From Granulicatella balaenopterae (GTDB taxonomy: Bacteria; Bacillota; Bacilli; Lactobacillales; Aerococcaceae), in the NCBI RefSeq assembly GCF_900111135.1, contig NZ_FOGF01000026.1, positions 1-32,876 on the forward strand: DNA of 32,876 bases. The letters run 5' to 3'. Below the pieces are notes generated by a model. That model made no database searches and had not been told where the DNA came from. It saw only the letters and a list, made by a program, of their open reading frames with translations. Made by a program: the position numbers and the translations under genes. Of the stretch, positions 7,936 through 14,188 are shown one piece after another; positions within the stretch are counted from its first letter, which is position 1, and each line of letters starts with the position of its first letter.

Positions 7936-8376
7936 TTAGTCTTTTTTAACTGCACTACATACTAATTTTACTCCATTCATTAAAGAATCCCCTACTGGAC
8001 AAGTTGCTTCAATAAATTTAGCAAATTCTTCTAATTTTTCTTGAGGTTCATCAGATTTAAAGTGCATTACAAAACGAATTTCTTGGAAACCTGGTCTTAC
8101 ATCTGATACTCCCATAAAACCATCTAAATCTAAATCCCCTTCTAATTCAATACTAAATTCTTCAAAGGTAACATCATGAGCTTCTGCAAATGCACGAGCT
8201 ACGATTGATTGACAAGCACCTAATGCGCATAGAACACCTTCAACTGGATTCATGGCTGCATTTGTTCCACCTAATTCTTCAGGTTCATCAAACATAATTT
8301 TAAAATTACGTGCTGAAGTTTCTACTTGCAATCCTTCTTCTAATAATGTTGCTTTTGATTTAAATGTTTCTAACAT
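7936..8376 (-). CDS. OsmC/Ohr-family thiol peroxidase-like protein, copy 1
   Basis: The 146-residue product has the OsmC fold signature: NPVEGVLCALGAC (Glu46, Cys50, Cys55) and a second conserved Cys in ATCPVGDSL (Cys126). In the family these two cysteines, with a nearby Glu and Arg, reduce organic hydroperoxides, and the oxidised enzyme is re-reduced by lipoylated proteins and Lpd. An extra Cys at 140 is specific to this copy. It is closely similar to the second copy upstream, a gene duplication. It precedes the lipoyl-Lpd gene in the same direction, which suggests a functional pairing. The family also includes members of unknown substrate, so peroxidase activity is inference. Confidence 0.92.
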   Translation of the reverse strand: MLETFKSKATLLEEGLQVETSARNFKIMFDEPEELGGTNAAMNPVEGVLCALGACQSIVARAFAEAHDVTFEEFSIELEGDLDLDGFMGVSDVRPGFQEIRFVMHFKSDEPQEKLEEFAKFIEATCPVGDSLMNGVKLVCSAVKKD

Positions 8377-8415
8377 ATTTAATCATCCCTTTTCTTCTAA
8401 ATTTAATACACTAAT

Positions 8416-8444
8416 AAAATAACATAATTTTTTCACAAGTTCAA
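8416..8444 (-). promoter_or_regulatory. Predicted promoter of osmC copy 1
   Basis: TTGAAC (8439-8444) and TATTTT (8416-8421) on the minus strand, spaced 17 bp. The -10 flank ATGTTATTTT is shared with the promoter of copy 2. Confidence 0.55.
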
Positions 8445-8571
8445 TAGTTAGCTACGCAAGTATTTAAAAAATATTTTTATTTGTTATTTTTTAGCAATAA
8501 TTTATTAGTATTTATACCACAATAAAATGTTTTCAGATGATTTAGTGGACTATTATCAGTGATATTCCTAT

Positions 8572-8621
8572 AAAAAAGCAAGTAGCCATCATTTATACTG
8601 TAAATGATTGAAACTACTTGC
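8572..8621 (-). terminator. Terminator of osmC copy 2
   Basis: GCAAGTAG (8578-8585) pairs with CTACTTGC (8614-8621), with an inner stem ATCATTTA/TAAATGAT, and six U follow on the minus strand. The two osmC genes are therefore separate transcripts. Confidence 0.85.
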
Positions 8622-8657
8622 CATCTTTTTATTTGTTCATTTTATAACAATTGTTGA

Positions 8658-9098
8658 TTATTTTTCAATTTCGACTGGATTTAGTACAACTTTAGTACCG
8701 TGAGCTAATGTTTCGCCTACTGGACAAGTCTTTTCGATGAATTCAGCAAATGCTTGTAATCTTTCTGGTGATTCATCAGATTTAAAGTGCATTGTTGAGC
8801 GAATTTCTTGTAGTCCTGTACGAATACCTTCCTCTCCTCTAAATCCACGTGGGTCAAGTTCCGCTTCAAGATCAATACGTAATTCTTCAAATGAAAGGCC
8901 TTGAGCTTTCGCAAACATACGCGCTACAATTGTTTGACAAGCACCTAATGCGCATAATAAACCTTCTGGAGGATTCATTCCTGCATCAGTTCCGCCAACG
9001 CTTGCTGGTTCGTCAAATACAATCTTGAAGTCTCTTGCAGTTGCTTCGACTTTCATGCTGCCTGAAGTTGTTGTTGTTGATGCTGTAAATTTTTTCAT
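8658..9098 (-). CDS. OsmC/Ohr-family thiol peroxidase-like protein, copy 2
   Basis: Again 146 residues, with NPPEGLLCALGAC (Glu45, Cys49, Cys54) and KTCPVGETL (Cys125), the paired cysteines of OsmC-type proteins. By eye it matches copy 1 along its whole length, including DEPxxxGGT near the N-terminus and MHFKSDE in the middle, so the two are tandem paralogues. It has its own promoter and terminator, and its promoter carries a perfect 15-bp palindrome, so it is probably regulated independently. The ribosome site is AAGGAAGGG. Family knowledge supports lipoyl-dependent hydroperoxide reduction; the actual substrate is unknown. Confidence 0.92.
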   Translation of the reverse strand: MKKFTASTTTTSGSMKVEATARDFKIVFDEPASVGGTDAGMNPPEGLLCALGACQTIVARMFAKAQGLSFEELRIDLEAELDPRGFRGEEGIRTGLQEIRSTMHFKSDESPERLQAFAEFIEKTCPVGETLAHGTKVVLNPVEIEK

Positions 9099-9135
9099 AT
9101 TTATTCCCTTCCTTTTTTAAAATTTTTACAAGTAA

Positions 9136-9164
9136 AAAATAACATACTCTTGAAAGCCTTTCAA
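9136..9164 (-). promoter_or_regulatory. Promoter and palindromic operator of osmC copy 2
   Basis: TTGAAA (9159-9164) and TATTTT (9136-9141), spaced 17 bp. The -35 is one arm of the palindrome TTGAAAGGCTTTCAA (9150-9164 on the minus strand). Repressor binding here would block polymerase; the MarR protein at 4508-4933 is a candidate ligand. Confidence 0.55.
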
Positions 9165-9282
9165 ATGATTGAACTGAGATTCAGAACCACTATCGCTCGT
9201 TATTTTAGGTATATAGGATATTTTCTATAATAAATAGATATATAGTGATTGGAACATTTTTTGAAACGGTTTTCTTCTAAAT

Positions 9283-9314
9283 AAAAAAGTACCACAATAA
9301 TAGCTGTAGTACCC
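9283..9314 (-). terminator. Terminator of arsC
   Basis: On the minus strand GTACTACAG pairs with TTGTGGTAC around a short loop and is followed by six U. It lies 13 bases past the arsC stop. Confidence 0.75.
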
Positions 9315-9326
9315 TTTCTTATATCC

Positions 9327-9728
9327 TTAACGAATGCGGTTTATGAATTCTTTTACTTTTTCTTCAATTATTTGAGCGGTTTTAATAAATTCCGCGTCTT
9401 CCTTGCCACTTGGATCTTTTAATCCCCAATCTTCCGTCTGGTATTGATATGGCAAGTTTGGACATTTGACATTGCAGCCCATTGTAATCAAATAGTCTAC
9501 TACTGGAATATCTGATAATAATTTTGATTTTTGGGTGGCTTCCATATCAATATGATACATTTCTTTCATAATTCTTACCGCATCTTGATTAATTTGTGGT
9601 CGTAATTGGGTTCCGGCTGAATATACCTCAATCAGACCTTCGCCGTATTTTTTCGCAAAGGATTCTGCCATTTGACTACGGCATGAATTATGCACACATA
9701 CAAATGCGACTTTTTTCTTAGTTTTCAT
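9327..9728 (-). CDS. arsC: Arsenate reductase, low-molecular-weight phosphatase type
   Basis: The 133-residue product has the P-loop CVHNSCRS (Cys11 to Arg17, CX5R) and a DPSG acid motif near residue 109, as in thioredoxin-coupled ArsC proteins. The second redox pair is MGCNVKCP (Cys85, Cys89), with a tighter spacing than the classical Staphylococcus and Bacillus enzymes. It should reduce arsenate to arsenite, passing oxidation to thioredoxin. A protein-tyrosine phosphatase role is a less likely alternative because the extra cysteines are retained. It stands alone, about 450 bp from the thioredoxin-like, permease and arsR genes, and has its own terminator. No ArsR-type operator is visible before it. 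Confidence 0.88.
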   Translation of the reverse strand: MKTKKKVAFVCVHNSCRSQMAESFAKKYGEGLIEVYSAGTQLRPQINQDAVRIMKEMYHIDMEATQKSKLLSDIPVVDYLITMGCNVKCPNLPYQYQTEDWGLKDPSGKEDAEFIKTAQIIEEKVKEFINRIR

Positions 9729-10176
9729 ATAATTACTCTACCTGCTTTTCTATCATAATTCTAATAATTTTTAATAAAGATTATATTTTTTTATTCTTTA
9801 TAAATACATTTTTATTCCATTGATTGAGTTACTCTTTTGTGATATATTTCTTCACACGCATCATTTTATGCGTCTCTATTCAGTGATTCATTGTAGAATT
9901 GCCCCATTAATCGACTCAAATACTGATTCCTATCCATACTTAAGAGTAAGGGTATAAGACATCACTTTTTGTCTATTCTCTTTTTGACATTACTTGCAAA
10001 TTCTAAAACGAGATATCCATCGTTTCGGTACCTGTTAATGATTCACTGAATAGTTCGAGCATCGGTTTTAATTTTATATTGAAACTGGTGCTTTTTGTTT
10101 TGTCTTGAAACTGGTACTTTTTTTGATTTGAAATTGGTGCTTTGTTTTAATACGAAAAACGTTCCTAACTATTTAA
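9729..10176. other. Gene-free region with inverted and tandem repeats
   Basis: No intact gene is present. A 17-nt inverted repeat with one mismatch lies at 9876-9892 and 10037-10053, and three imperfect direct repeats follow at 10079-10150. Short broken frames on the minus strand between the inverted repeats (a 23-codon frame beginning MDRNQYLSRLMG, for instance) hint at decayed coding DNA, but no family is recognisable. Confidence 0.5.
10079..10150. repeat. Three imperfect tandem repeats, TTGAAACTGGTGCTTTTT type
   Basis: Copies begin at 10079, 10105 and 10128, sharing TTGAAAYTGGTRCTTT with T-rich spacers, so the period is 26 then 23 bp. The core resembles the spacer portion of the 39-bp repeats at 16462-16560. 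Confidence 0.7.
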
Positions 10177-10524
10177 TTAGCGGTATTGTTGAATAATTTC
10201 TTTGGCTTCTTCAACCGTTAAGACTTTACCATAACTAACCACTTTTTGATCAATCACTAATGCCGGCGTTGTCATTACGCCATATTTGGCAATCTTTTTC
10301 AAATCAGTAATGTGGTGGACTTGTTCATCGATTTCTAATGAGCGCAATGCTACTAAGACATTTTTCGCTAATTCATGACATTTTGGACAACCCGTTCCTA
10401 AAACGATGATCCCATCTTCATTCATTTCTGTTGCTGGCGCTGGCGTTTGGCATTTGCCTTGACAACAACATTTTTCTGTATTTTCAACCTGTTTCTCTTT
10501 TTTCTTTCTAAACCATCCAAACAT
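10177..10524 (-). CDS. Thioredoxin-like small redox protein with Cys-rich tail
   Basis: This 115-residue protein has a thioredoxin/glutaredoxin-like domain (about 37-115) with the active site GCPKC (Cys46, Cys49) and a cis-Pro loop MTTPALVI, typical of the redox-active disulfide protein 2 family. Ahead of it lies a basic segment and the cluster CCCQGKC (Cys19-21 and 25), which could bind a thiophilic metal or metalloid. It starts 12 bp after the permease stop, so they share an operon. Members of this family are commonly found beside ArsP/YraQ permeases. Reduction of the permease or of its organoarsenical substrate is a reasonable inference, not shown. Confidence 0.85.
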   Translation of the reverse strand: MFGWFRKKKEKQVENTEKCCCQGKCQTPAPATEMNEDGIIVLGTGCPKCHELAKNVLVALRSLEIDEQVHHITDLKKIAKYGVMTTPALVIDQKVVSYGKVLTVEEAKEIIQQYR

Positions 10525-10536
10525 ACTATCATCCTC

Positions 10537-11556
10537 CTATATAAATAAATAACTAAACATATTGAATAAATAACCCACCAAGATAATTCCTAGTGTTGAT
10601 ATTGTCATAAATACTGCCACTAACTTAGGCTTAATCGCTTTACTCAACATAATCATTGACGGCAAACTCAAAGTCGTCACCGCCATCATAAACGACAAGA
10701 CCGTACCTAATTGGGCATTTTTCGCTAATAAAGCCTCTGCTATTGGAATCGTACCAAAGATATCCGCATACATCGGAACACCGCAAATTGTCGCTAATAA
10801 GACCCCAAGTGGATTATCCCCACCTAGAACTTGCGTCACAAAGCTTGCTGGAATCCAATTATGAATCCAAGCTCCAATTCCAACACCGATTAAGATGTAG
10901 ACGAATACCTTTTGAAAGGTCTCTTTTACTTGTGTTACTGCATATTGAGAACGTTCTTTCATTGTTAACTGTGCTTCATCAAGCAAATCAACCTGTTTAG
11001 CATGACGAATATAATCTTGTACTTGATCTTCCATACCAAGATATTCGATTAAAAAACCACCTACAACGGCAATCAACAAACCTAAAACCACATAAGCTAA
11101 AGCAATCTTAAAGCCAAAAATACTCATTAATAAGACCAAACTCCCCAAATCTACCATTGGCGACGAAATCAAAAAACTAAAAGTCACACCCAATGGCAAA
11201 CCCGCTGAAGTAAAGCCAATAAATAAAGGAATTGACGAACAAGAACAAAATGGCGTCACCGTTCCTAATAACGCAGCCACCGTATTCGCCTTCACCCCGC
11301 TAAATTTCGTTAAAATCTTACGACTTCGCTCTGGTGGAAAATACGACTGAATATATGAAATTATAAAAATCATCGCACATAATAAGACGCCAATCTTCAA
11401 GACATCATATAGAAAGAATTGCACTGATCCACCCAAACGAGTCGCCAAATCCACTCCTAAAAAGCTTAATAACTGACCTACACATTCATTTAACCAATGC
11501 ATACCCAATAGTTGATTTTGAATAAATTCACCCAATAATCTTAAATAATTCATCAC
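10537..11556 (-). CDS. arsP: Permease of the ArsP/YraQ (DUF318) family
   Basis: A 339-residue inner-membrane protein with about eight hydrophobic segments. The family motif TPFCSCSSIPLFIG (Cys104, Cys106) precedes SAGLPLGVTFSFLISSP, and the second half repeats the theme with GVPMYADIFGTIPIAEAL. Characterised ArsP members export trivalent organoarsenicals, while other YraQ members have no known substrate. The context favours metalloid export: arsR lies upstream, an ArsR-type box precedes this gene, and a thioredoxin-like gene follows. The ATG has AGAGGTG seven bases upstream; a second ATG follows directly and either could be used. The gene symbol is by family resemblance only. Confidence 0.85.
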   Translation of the reverse strand: MMNYLRLLGEFIQNQLLGMHWLNECVGQLLSFLGVDLATRLGGSVQFFLYDVLKIGVLLCAMIFIISYIQSYFPPERSRKILTKFSGVKANTVAALLGTVTPFCSCSSIPLFIGFTSAGLPLGVTFSFLISSPMVDLGSLVLLMSIFGFKIALAYVVLGLLIAVVGGFLIEYLGMEDQVQDYIRHAKQVDLLDEAQLTMKERSQYAVTQVKETFQKVFVYILIGVGIGAWIHNWIPASFVTQVLGGDNPLGVLLATICGVPMYADIFGTIPIAEALLAKNAQLGTVLSFMMAVTTLSLPSMIMLSKAIKPKLVAVFMTISTLGIILVGYLFNMFSYLFI

Positions 11557-11578
11557 TCACCTCTTTTGTATTTTATTC

Positions 11579-11594
11579 ATCAAATTATTTTGAT
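11579..11594. promoter_or_regulatory. ArsR-type operator upstream of the permease gene
   Basis: ATCAAATTATTTTGAT has perfect 6-bp arms (ATCAAA/TTTGAT). The surrounding 22 bases (11578-11599) are identical to those in front of arsR, so one regulator should bind both. Confidence 0.75.
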
Positions 11595-11611
11595 ATATAA
11601 CTGATTTTTTT

Positions 11612-11635
11612 AGCTAGCTTGATTAATTGCTAGCT
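11612..11635. repeat. Perfect hairpin overlapping the arsR stop
   Basis: AGCTAGC and GCTAGCT flank a 10-nt loop. The arsR TAG lies within it. A-runs rather than U-runs follow on the minus strand, so it is not a standard terminator there; it may stabilise or attenuate the arsR-arsP transcript. Confidence 0.5.
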
Positions 11636-11896
11636 TTCTAATACTTGTTTAATTTTTTGGTTGGCATTACTAATAAAATCTTCCGCCAAAGAATAATGAA
11701 TCCATCTACCATCTGGACGAGCCTTAACAATTCCTGCTATCGTTAATAACTTCATATGATACGACAAGCCCGATTGCGTTAAGTCCATTTCCTTTTGTAA
11801 AAAGCAGGCACATTGCTCCCCACCGCCTAATAAATGAATAATTCTCAAACGTTTGTCATCAGCTAAAGCCTTAAAAAATTGAGCTGATTCTTGCAT
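11630..11896 (-). CDS. arsR: ArsR-family metalloregulator
   Basis: The 88-residue winged-helix protein carries the ArsR-type metal site as QCACFLQ (Cys29, Cys31) in the first HTH helix, the recognition helix TQSGLSYHMKLL and a wing with RPDGRWIHYSL. In this family arsenite or antimonite binding to the CXC pair releases the DNA. The ATG follows AAGGAGG by eight bases. Its promoter has an operator across the start region, so it is autorepressed, and the same operator precedes the permease. The protein is shorter than many ArsR (100-120 residues), with a minimal C-terminus. Confidence 0.92.
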   Translation of the reverse strand: MQESAQFFKALADDKRLRIIHLLGGGEQCACFLQKEMDLTQSGLSYHMKLLTIAGIVKARPDGRWIHYSLAEDFISNANQKIKQVLES

Positions 11897-11911
11897 CTTC
11901 CGCCTCCTTAC

Positions 11912-11962
11912 ATCAAATTATTTTGATATATAAACTATAGCACAATCTATTTCTAGTTGCAA
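11912..11962 (-). promoter_or_regulatory. arsR promoter with ArsR-type operator
   Basis: TTGCAA (11957-11962) and TATAGT (11934-11939) on the minus strand are 17 bp apart. The operator palindrome (11912-11927) covers the expected start of transcription, consistent with autorepression. Confidence 0.75.
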
Positions 11963-12046
11963 AATGATACTTTCTTCCCAAAACATAAATATTAAGAAAA
12001 TATAAGCGTTTTCTAAAAGAGTACTCTATCCAAAGTAGAAATGTGC

Positions 12047-12080
12047 TATAATCGAACTGTTGCGTTTTTCTAAACGACAA
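12047..12080 (+). promoter_or_regulatory. Extended -10 promoter and 5' hairpin of the Abi gene
   Basis: TGCTATAAT (12044-12052) is an extended -10. Transcription should begin near 12059, exactly where a hairpin starts: TTG plus CGTTT pair with AAACG plus CAA, with one bulged A and a TTCT loop (12060-12080). A degenerate copy of the hairpin sequence (GCGTTTTCTAAAAGAG) lies about 56 bp upstream. Confidence 0.55.
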
Positions 12081-12103
12081 AATAGGAATGGAGGAATCTA
12101 TAT

Positions 12104-13054
12104 ATGGAACATTTTCTAGCATTAGAACATCAAATAACTACGCTACAAAAACGTGGACTATCCATTACAAATGTTCCAAAAGCTGAGCAATATCTATTAG
12201 AAAATAATTACTTCAATGTGATTCATGGCTATAGCCAATATTTTTTCAAATTCAATAGCAAGCATTACTTACCTGGGACAACATTTGATGAAGTAGCCCA
12301 TTTACATTATTTTGATAAGGAATTGCAATCATTATTATTCAAACATATTATGGACGCAGAATCTCATTTTAAATCGATTTTAGCCTATCATTTTGCGAAA
12401 TATCATGAAAATACGCCAATCGCTTATTTAAATCCTAATTCATATAGCGGGAAAATTGAACCTAATGAAATCAATGGCATGATTAAGCATATTCAACGTG
12501 TCACAAAACATCGGATGAAAGATTATGATACCAGCGATTTACAACCATATTATGAAGCATTTAACCACCCACCAATTTGGGCAATTATTGACTATTTAAC
12601 TCTTGGTGAGGTGATTCAATTTTATGAATATTTACCAAAAAGGTTACGAACGACTATTGCTCATCAATTTACACCAGAAAATGCGCATGAATTTATTAAT
12701 TACAATATTATCGTCAATTACTTACAACATATTAAGTTAATTAGAAATGCTGTCGCCCATAATTACCGCATGTTGGATTTTTCTTATGATACGAATTTAG
12801 CGTTTTATTCGGCAATATACGATGGAAAAGTATCTAAAAATTGCAAAAATCGTAATAAAGTTTATCATATTTATTTAGTATTAGAATTATTCTTAACAGA
12901 AAATCAATATGCCCAATTCCATAATACTCTATTAAAACGCATTAAAAATTTAGATAATAAAATCACTGTCATTCCCGTCAATAATATCCTACAATCATTA
13001 GGATTCCCCGACGATTGGCATCTAACTACCAAAAAAATAGAACAAAAAGGATAA
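12104..13054 (+). CDS. Abi_2 (AbiD/AbiF) family HEPN protein
   Basis: The 316-residue product matches the abortive-infection AbiD/AbiF family: an N-terminal segment with a QxxxLxxRGLSI pattern and YxxxIxGYSxYF, a middle DKELQSLLFKHIMDAESHFKS helix, and the HEPN-type catalytic motif RNAVAH (residues 214-219), expected to act as a metal-independent RNase. AbiF proteins arrest phage-infected cells, and some are paired with a small upstream antitoxin RNA and have been related to Cas13. The hairpin at the predicted transcript start could be such an RNA, though this is unverified. AATGGAGG precedes the ATG. A PH-domain gene follows 17 bp later in the same operon. Confidence 0.9.
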   Translation: MEHFLALEHQITTLQKRGLSITNVPKAEQYLLENNYFNVIHGYSQYFFKFNSKHYLPGTTFDEVAHLHYFDKELQSLLFKHIMDAESHFKSILAYHFAKYHENTPIAYLNPNSYSGKIEPNEINGMIKHIQRVTKHRMKDYDTSDLQPYYEAFNHPPIWAIIDYLTLGEVIQFYEYLPKRLRTTIAHQFTPENAHEFINYNIIVNYLQHIKLIRNAVAHNYRMLDFSYDTNLAFYSAIYDGKVSKNCKNRNKVYHIYLVLELFLTENQYAQFHNTLLKRIKNLDNKITVIPVNNILQSLGFPDDWHLTTKKIEQKG

Positions 13055-13071
13055 GGAGAAGGAGAAAAACG

Positions 13072-13422
13072 ATGACTCTAGAATGGACCTTTGTACGAGA
13101 AACGGATATTCCAGCTGATATCCAAACACTATTAATCCCAGGAGAAGAAGCCCAAGCAGCCTATACAACCATACGTGACATAGCAATTATCACTAATAAA
13201 CGTCTGATTGTTAGCGACTCACAAGGGATTACTGGACGCAAAAAAGAAATCTATTCCCTACCATTTAGCGCCATTAATATGTGGTCAAGCGAAAATGCTG
13301 GCACACTTGATTTCACTGCCGAATTAGAATTATGGACACGTGCCGGCCACATCAAAATCAATCTAAAACGTGGCGTTGATGTCCGCAAATTCGATTGTCT
13401 TATCGCACAATATGTTTTATAA
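13072..13422 (+). CDS. Bacterial PH-domain protein (bPH_1, DUF1696-like)
   Basis: The 116-residue product follows the pattern of the bacterial pleckstrin-homology family: an IRDIAIITNKRLIVSDSQG strand pair, KKEIYSLPFSAI, and a terminal helix. Bacterial PH proteins form oligomers and are thought to bind ligands or membranes, with no enzyme activity known. I chose the ATG at 13072 with GGAGAAGGAG before it; an upstream start at 13015 would overlap the abi gene and add a basic, non-family extension. Co-transcription with the Abi_2 gene suggests a link, but PH genes of this type also occur alone, so the partnership is inference. Confidence 0.85.
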   Translation: MTLEWTFVRETDIPADIQTLLIPGEEAQAAYTTIRDIAIITNKRLIVSDSQGITGRKKEIYSLPFSAINMWSSENAGTLDFTAELELWTRAGHIKINLKRGVDVRKFDCLIAQYVL

Positions 13423-13436
13423 GTCTAAAAAATATA

Positions 13437-13468
13437 CCCCCTCACAAAATTGTGAAGGGGGATTTTTA
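13437..13468 (+). terminator. Terminator of the abi-PH operon
   Basis: CCCCCTCACAA (13437-13447) pairs with TTGTGAAGGGGG (13450-13461) and is followed by ATTTTTA. It is a strong rho-independent terminator just past the PH gene. Confidence 0.88.
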
Positions 13469-13513
13469 TAGACTCTTAATAAGATATCTGCTAATCTTTA
13501 GCTCTTATATCGA

Positions 13514-14080
13514 TTACGGATTAACAATATTATCAAACATTTCCGTAATTTCAGGGTCTGTTGCTACTTCAAACTTAAAGTAATTTTCTGAAGATCCTTG
13601 TGTTTGCGCAGAATGTAGAACAATTGGCTTACCATCTTTTAAAGTGAATAAGTAAATATGAAAATTCGGCCAATTCTCACGCGTTAAATTAGAATACATG
13701 CTCACTACTTGATATGTATCTTCAGATTCACTAGCTCCCTTGTTCGCATCATACCAAGTTAATGTGATAGGTTCAACCTTCATACCTTCTATTACTAAAG
13801 CTGGTATCCAATCGGTCTTTGTCTCTACTAAGATATCTTTTGGTAAAGCAACTCCAGCATAATCCAAATTATTATCTGGTGTATATGGATAATAAGGGTC
13901 ATCAGCTTCCATTTTTTCCATAGAATCAGTCAGTTGCAATTCCTGTTCAGGGGACCATAATACTGATTCTTGTTCAACTTGACTACTTTCGCTACTAATT
14001 GTATTAGAGGTGTCTAGATTTTGTCCTTGGCAAGCCGTTAAGCATAAGACAGTTCCTGCTAAAATAATAACTCTTTTCAT
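13514..14080 (-). CDS. Lipoprotein with a DUF4767-like domain
   Basis: A lipoprotein signal peptide ends in LTAC (Cys17), followed by a Ser/Gln-rich spacer to about residue 40. The remaining 148 residues have the order seen in DUF4767 lipoproteins of Lactobacillales: a tryptophan at the domain start, the PYTPDN...YAG.ALPKD stretch, ITLTWYDAN, YQVVSMYSN and a C-terminal FHIYLFTLKDGKPIVL..AQ.QG. The function of that family is unknown; it acts outside the membrane. The gene is flanked by terminators on both sides and appears monocistronic. An AGGAGG ribosome site precedes the ATG. Confidence 0.75.
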   Translation of the reverse strand: MKRVIILAGTVLCLTACQGQNLDTSNTISSESSQVEQESVLWSPEQELQLTDSMEKMEADDPYYPYTPDNNLDYAGVALPKDILVETKTDWIPALVIEGMKVEPITLTWYDANKGASESEDTYQVVSMYSNLTRENWPNFHIYLFTLKDGKPIVLHSAQTQGSSENYFKFEVATDPEITEMFDNIVNP

Positions 14081-14140
14081 ATATTACACCTCCTTATCGT
14101 GATTATATTTGTCTAACTTTAGTATAACATATGTGAACAT

Positions 14141-14182
14141 AAAAAAAAGTTGTCATAGCTCTTTTTTATGCCATAACAACTT
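14141..14182 (-). terminator. Terminator of the glycosyltransferase gene
   Basis: AAGTTGTTATGGC pairs with GCTATGACAACTT on the minus strand over 13 positions with two G-U pairs, around an ATAAAAAAGA loop, then eight U. Confidence 0.9.
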
Positions 14183-14188
14183 CTATTA

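Noticed and set aside
10079-10150. CRISPR array
   Set aside because: The repeats are too short and imperfect, the spacing is irregular and shorter than a spacer-repeat unit, and no cas gene is present.
11612-11635. Perfect hairpin at the end of arsR as a terminator
   Set aside because: On the coding strand it is followed by A residues, not U, so I list it only as a hairpin.
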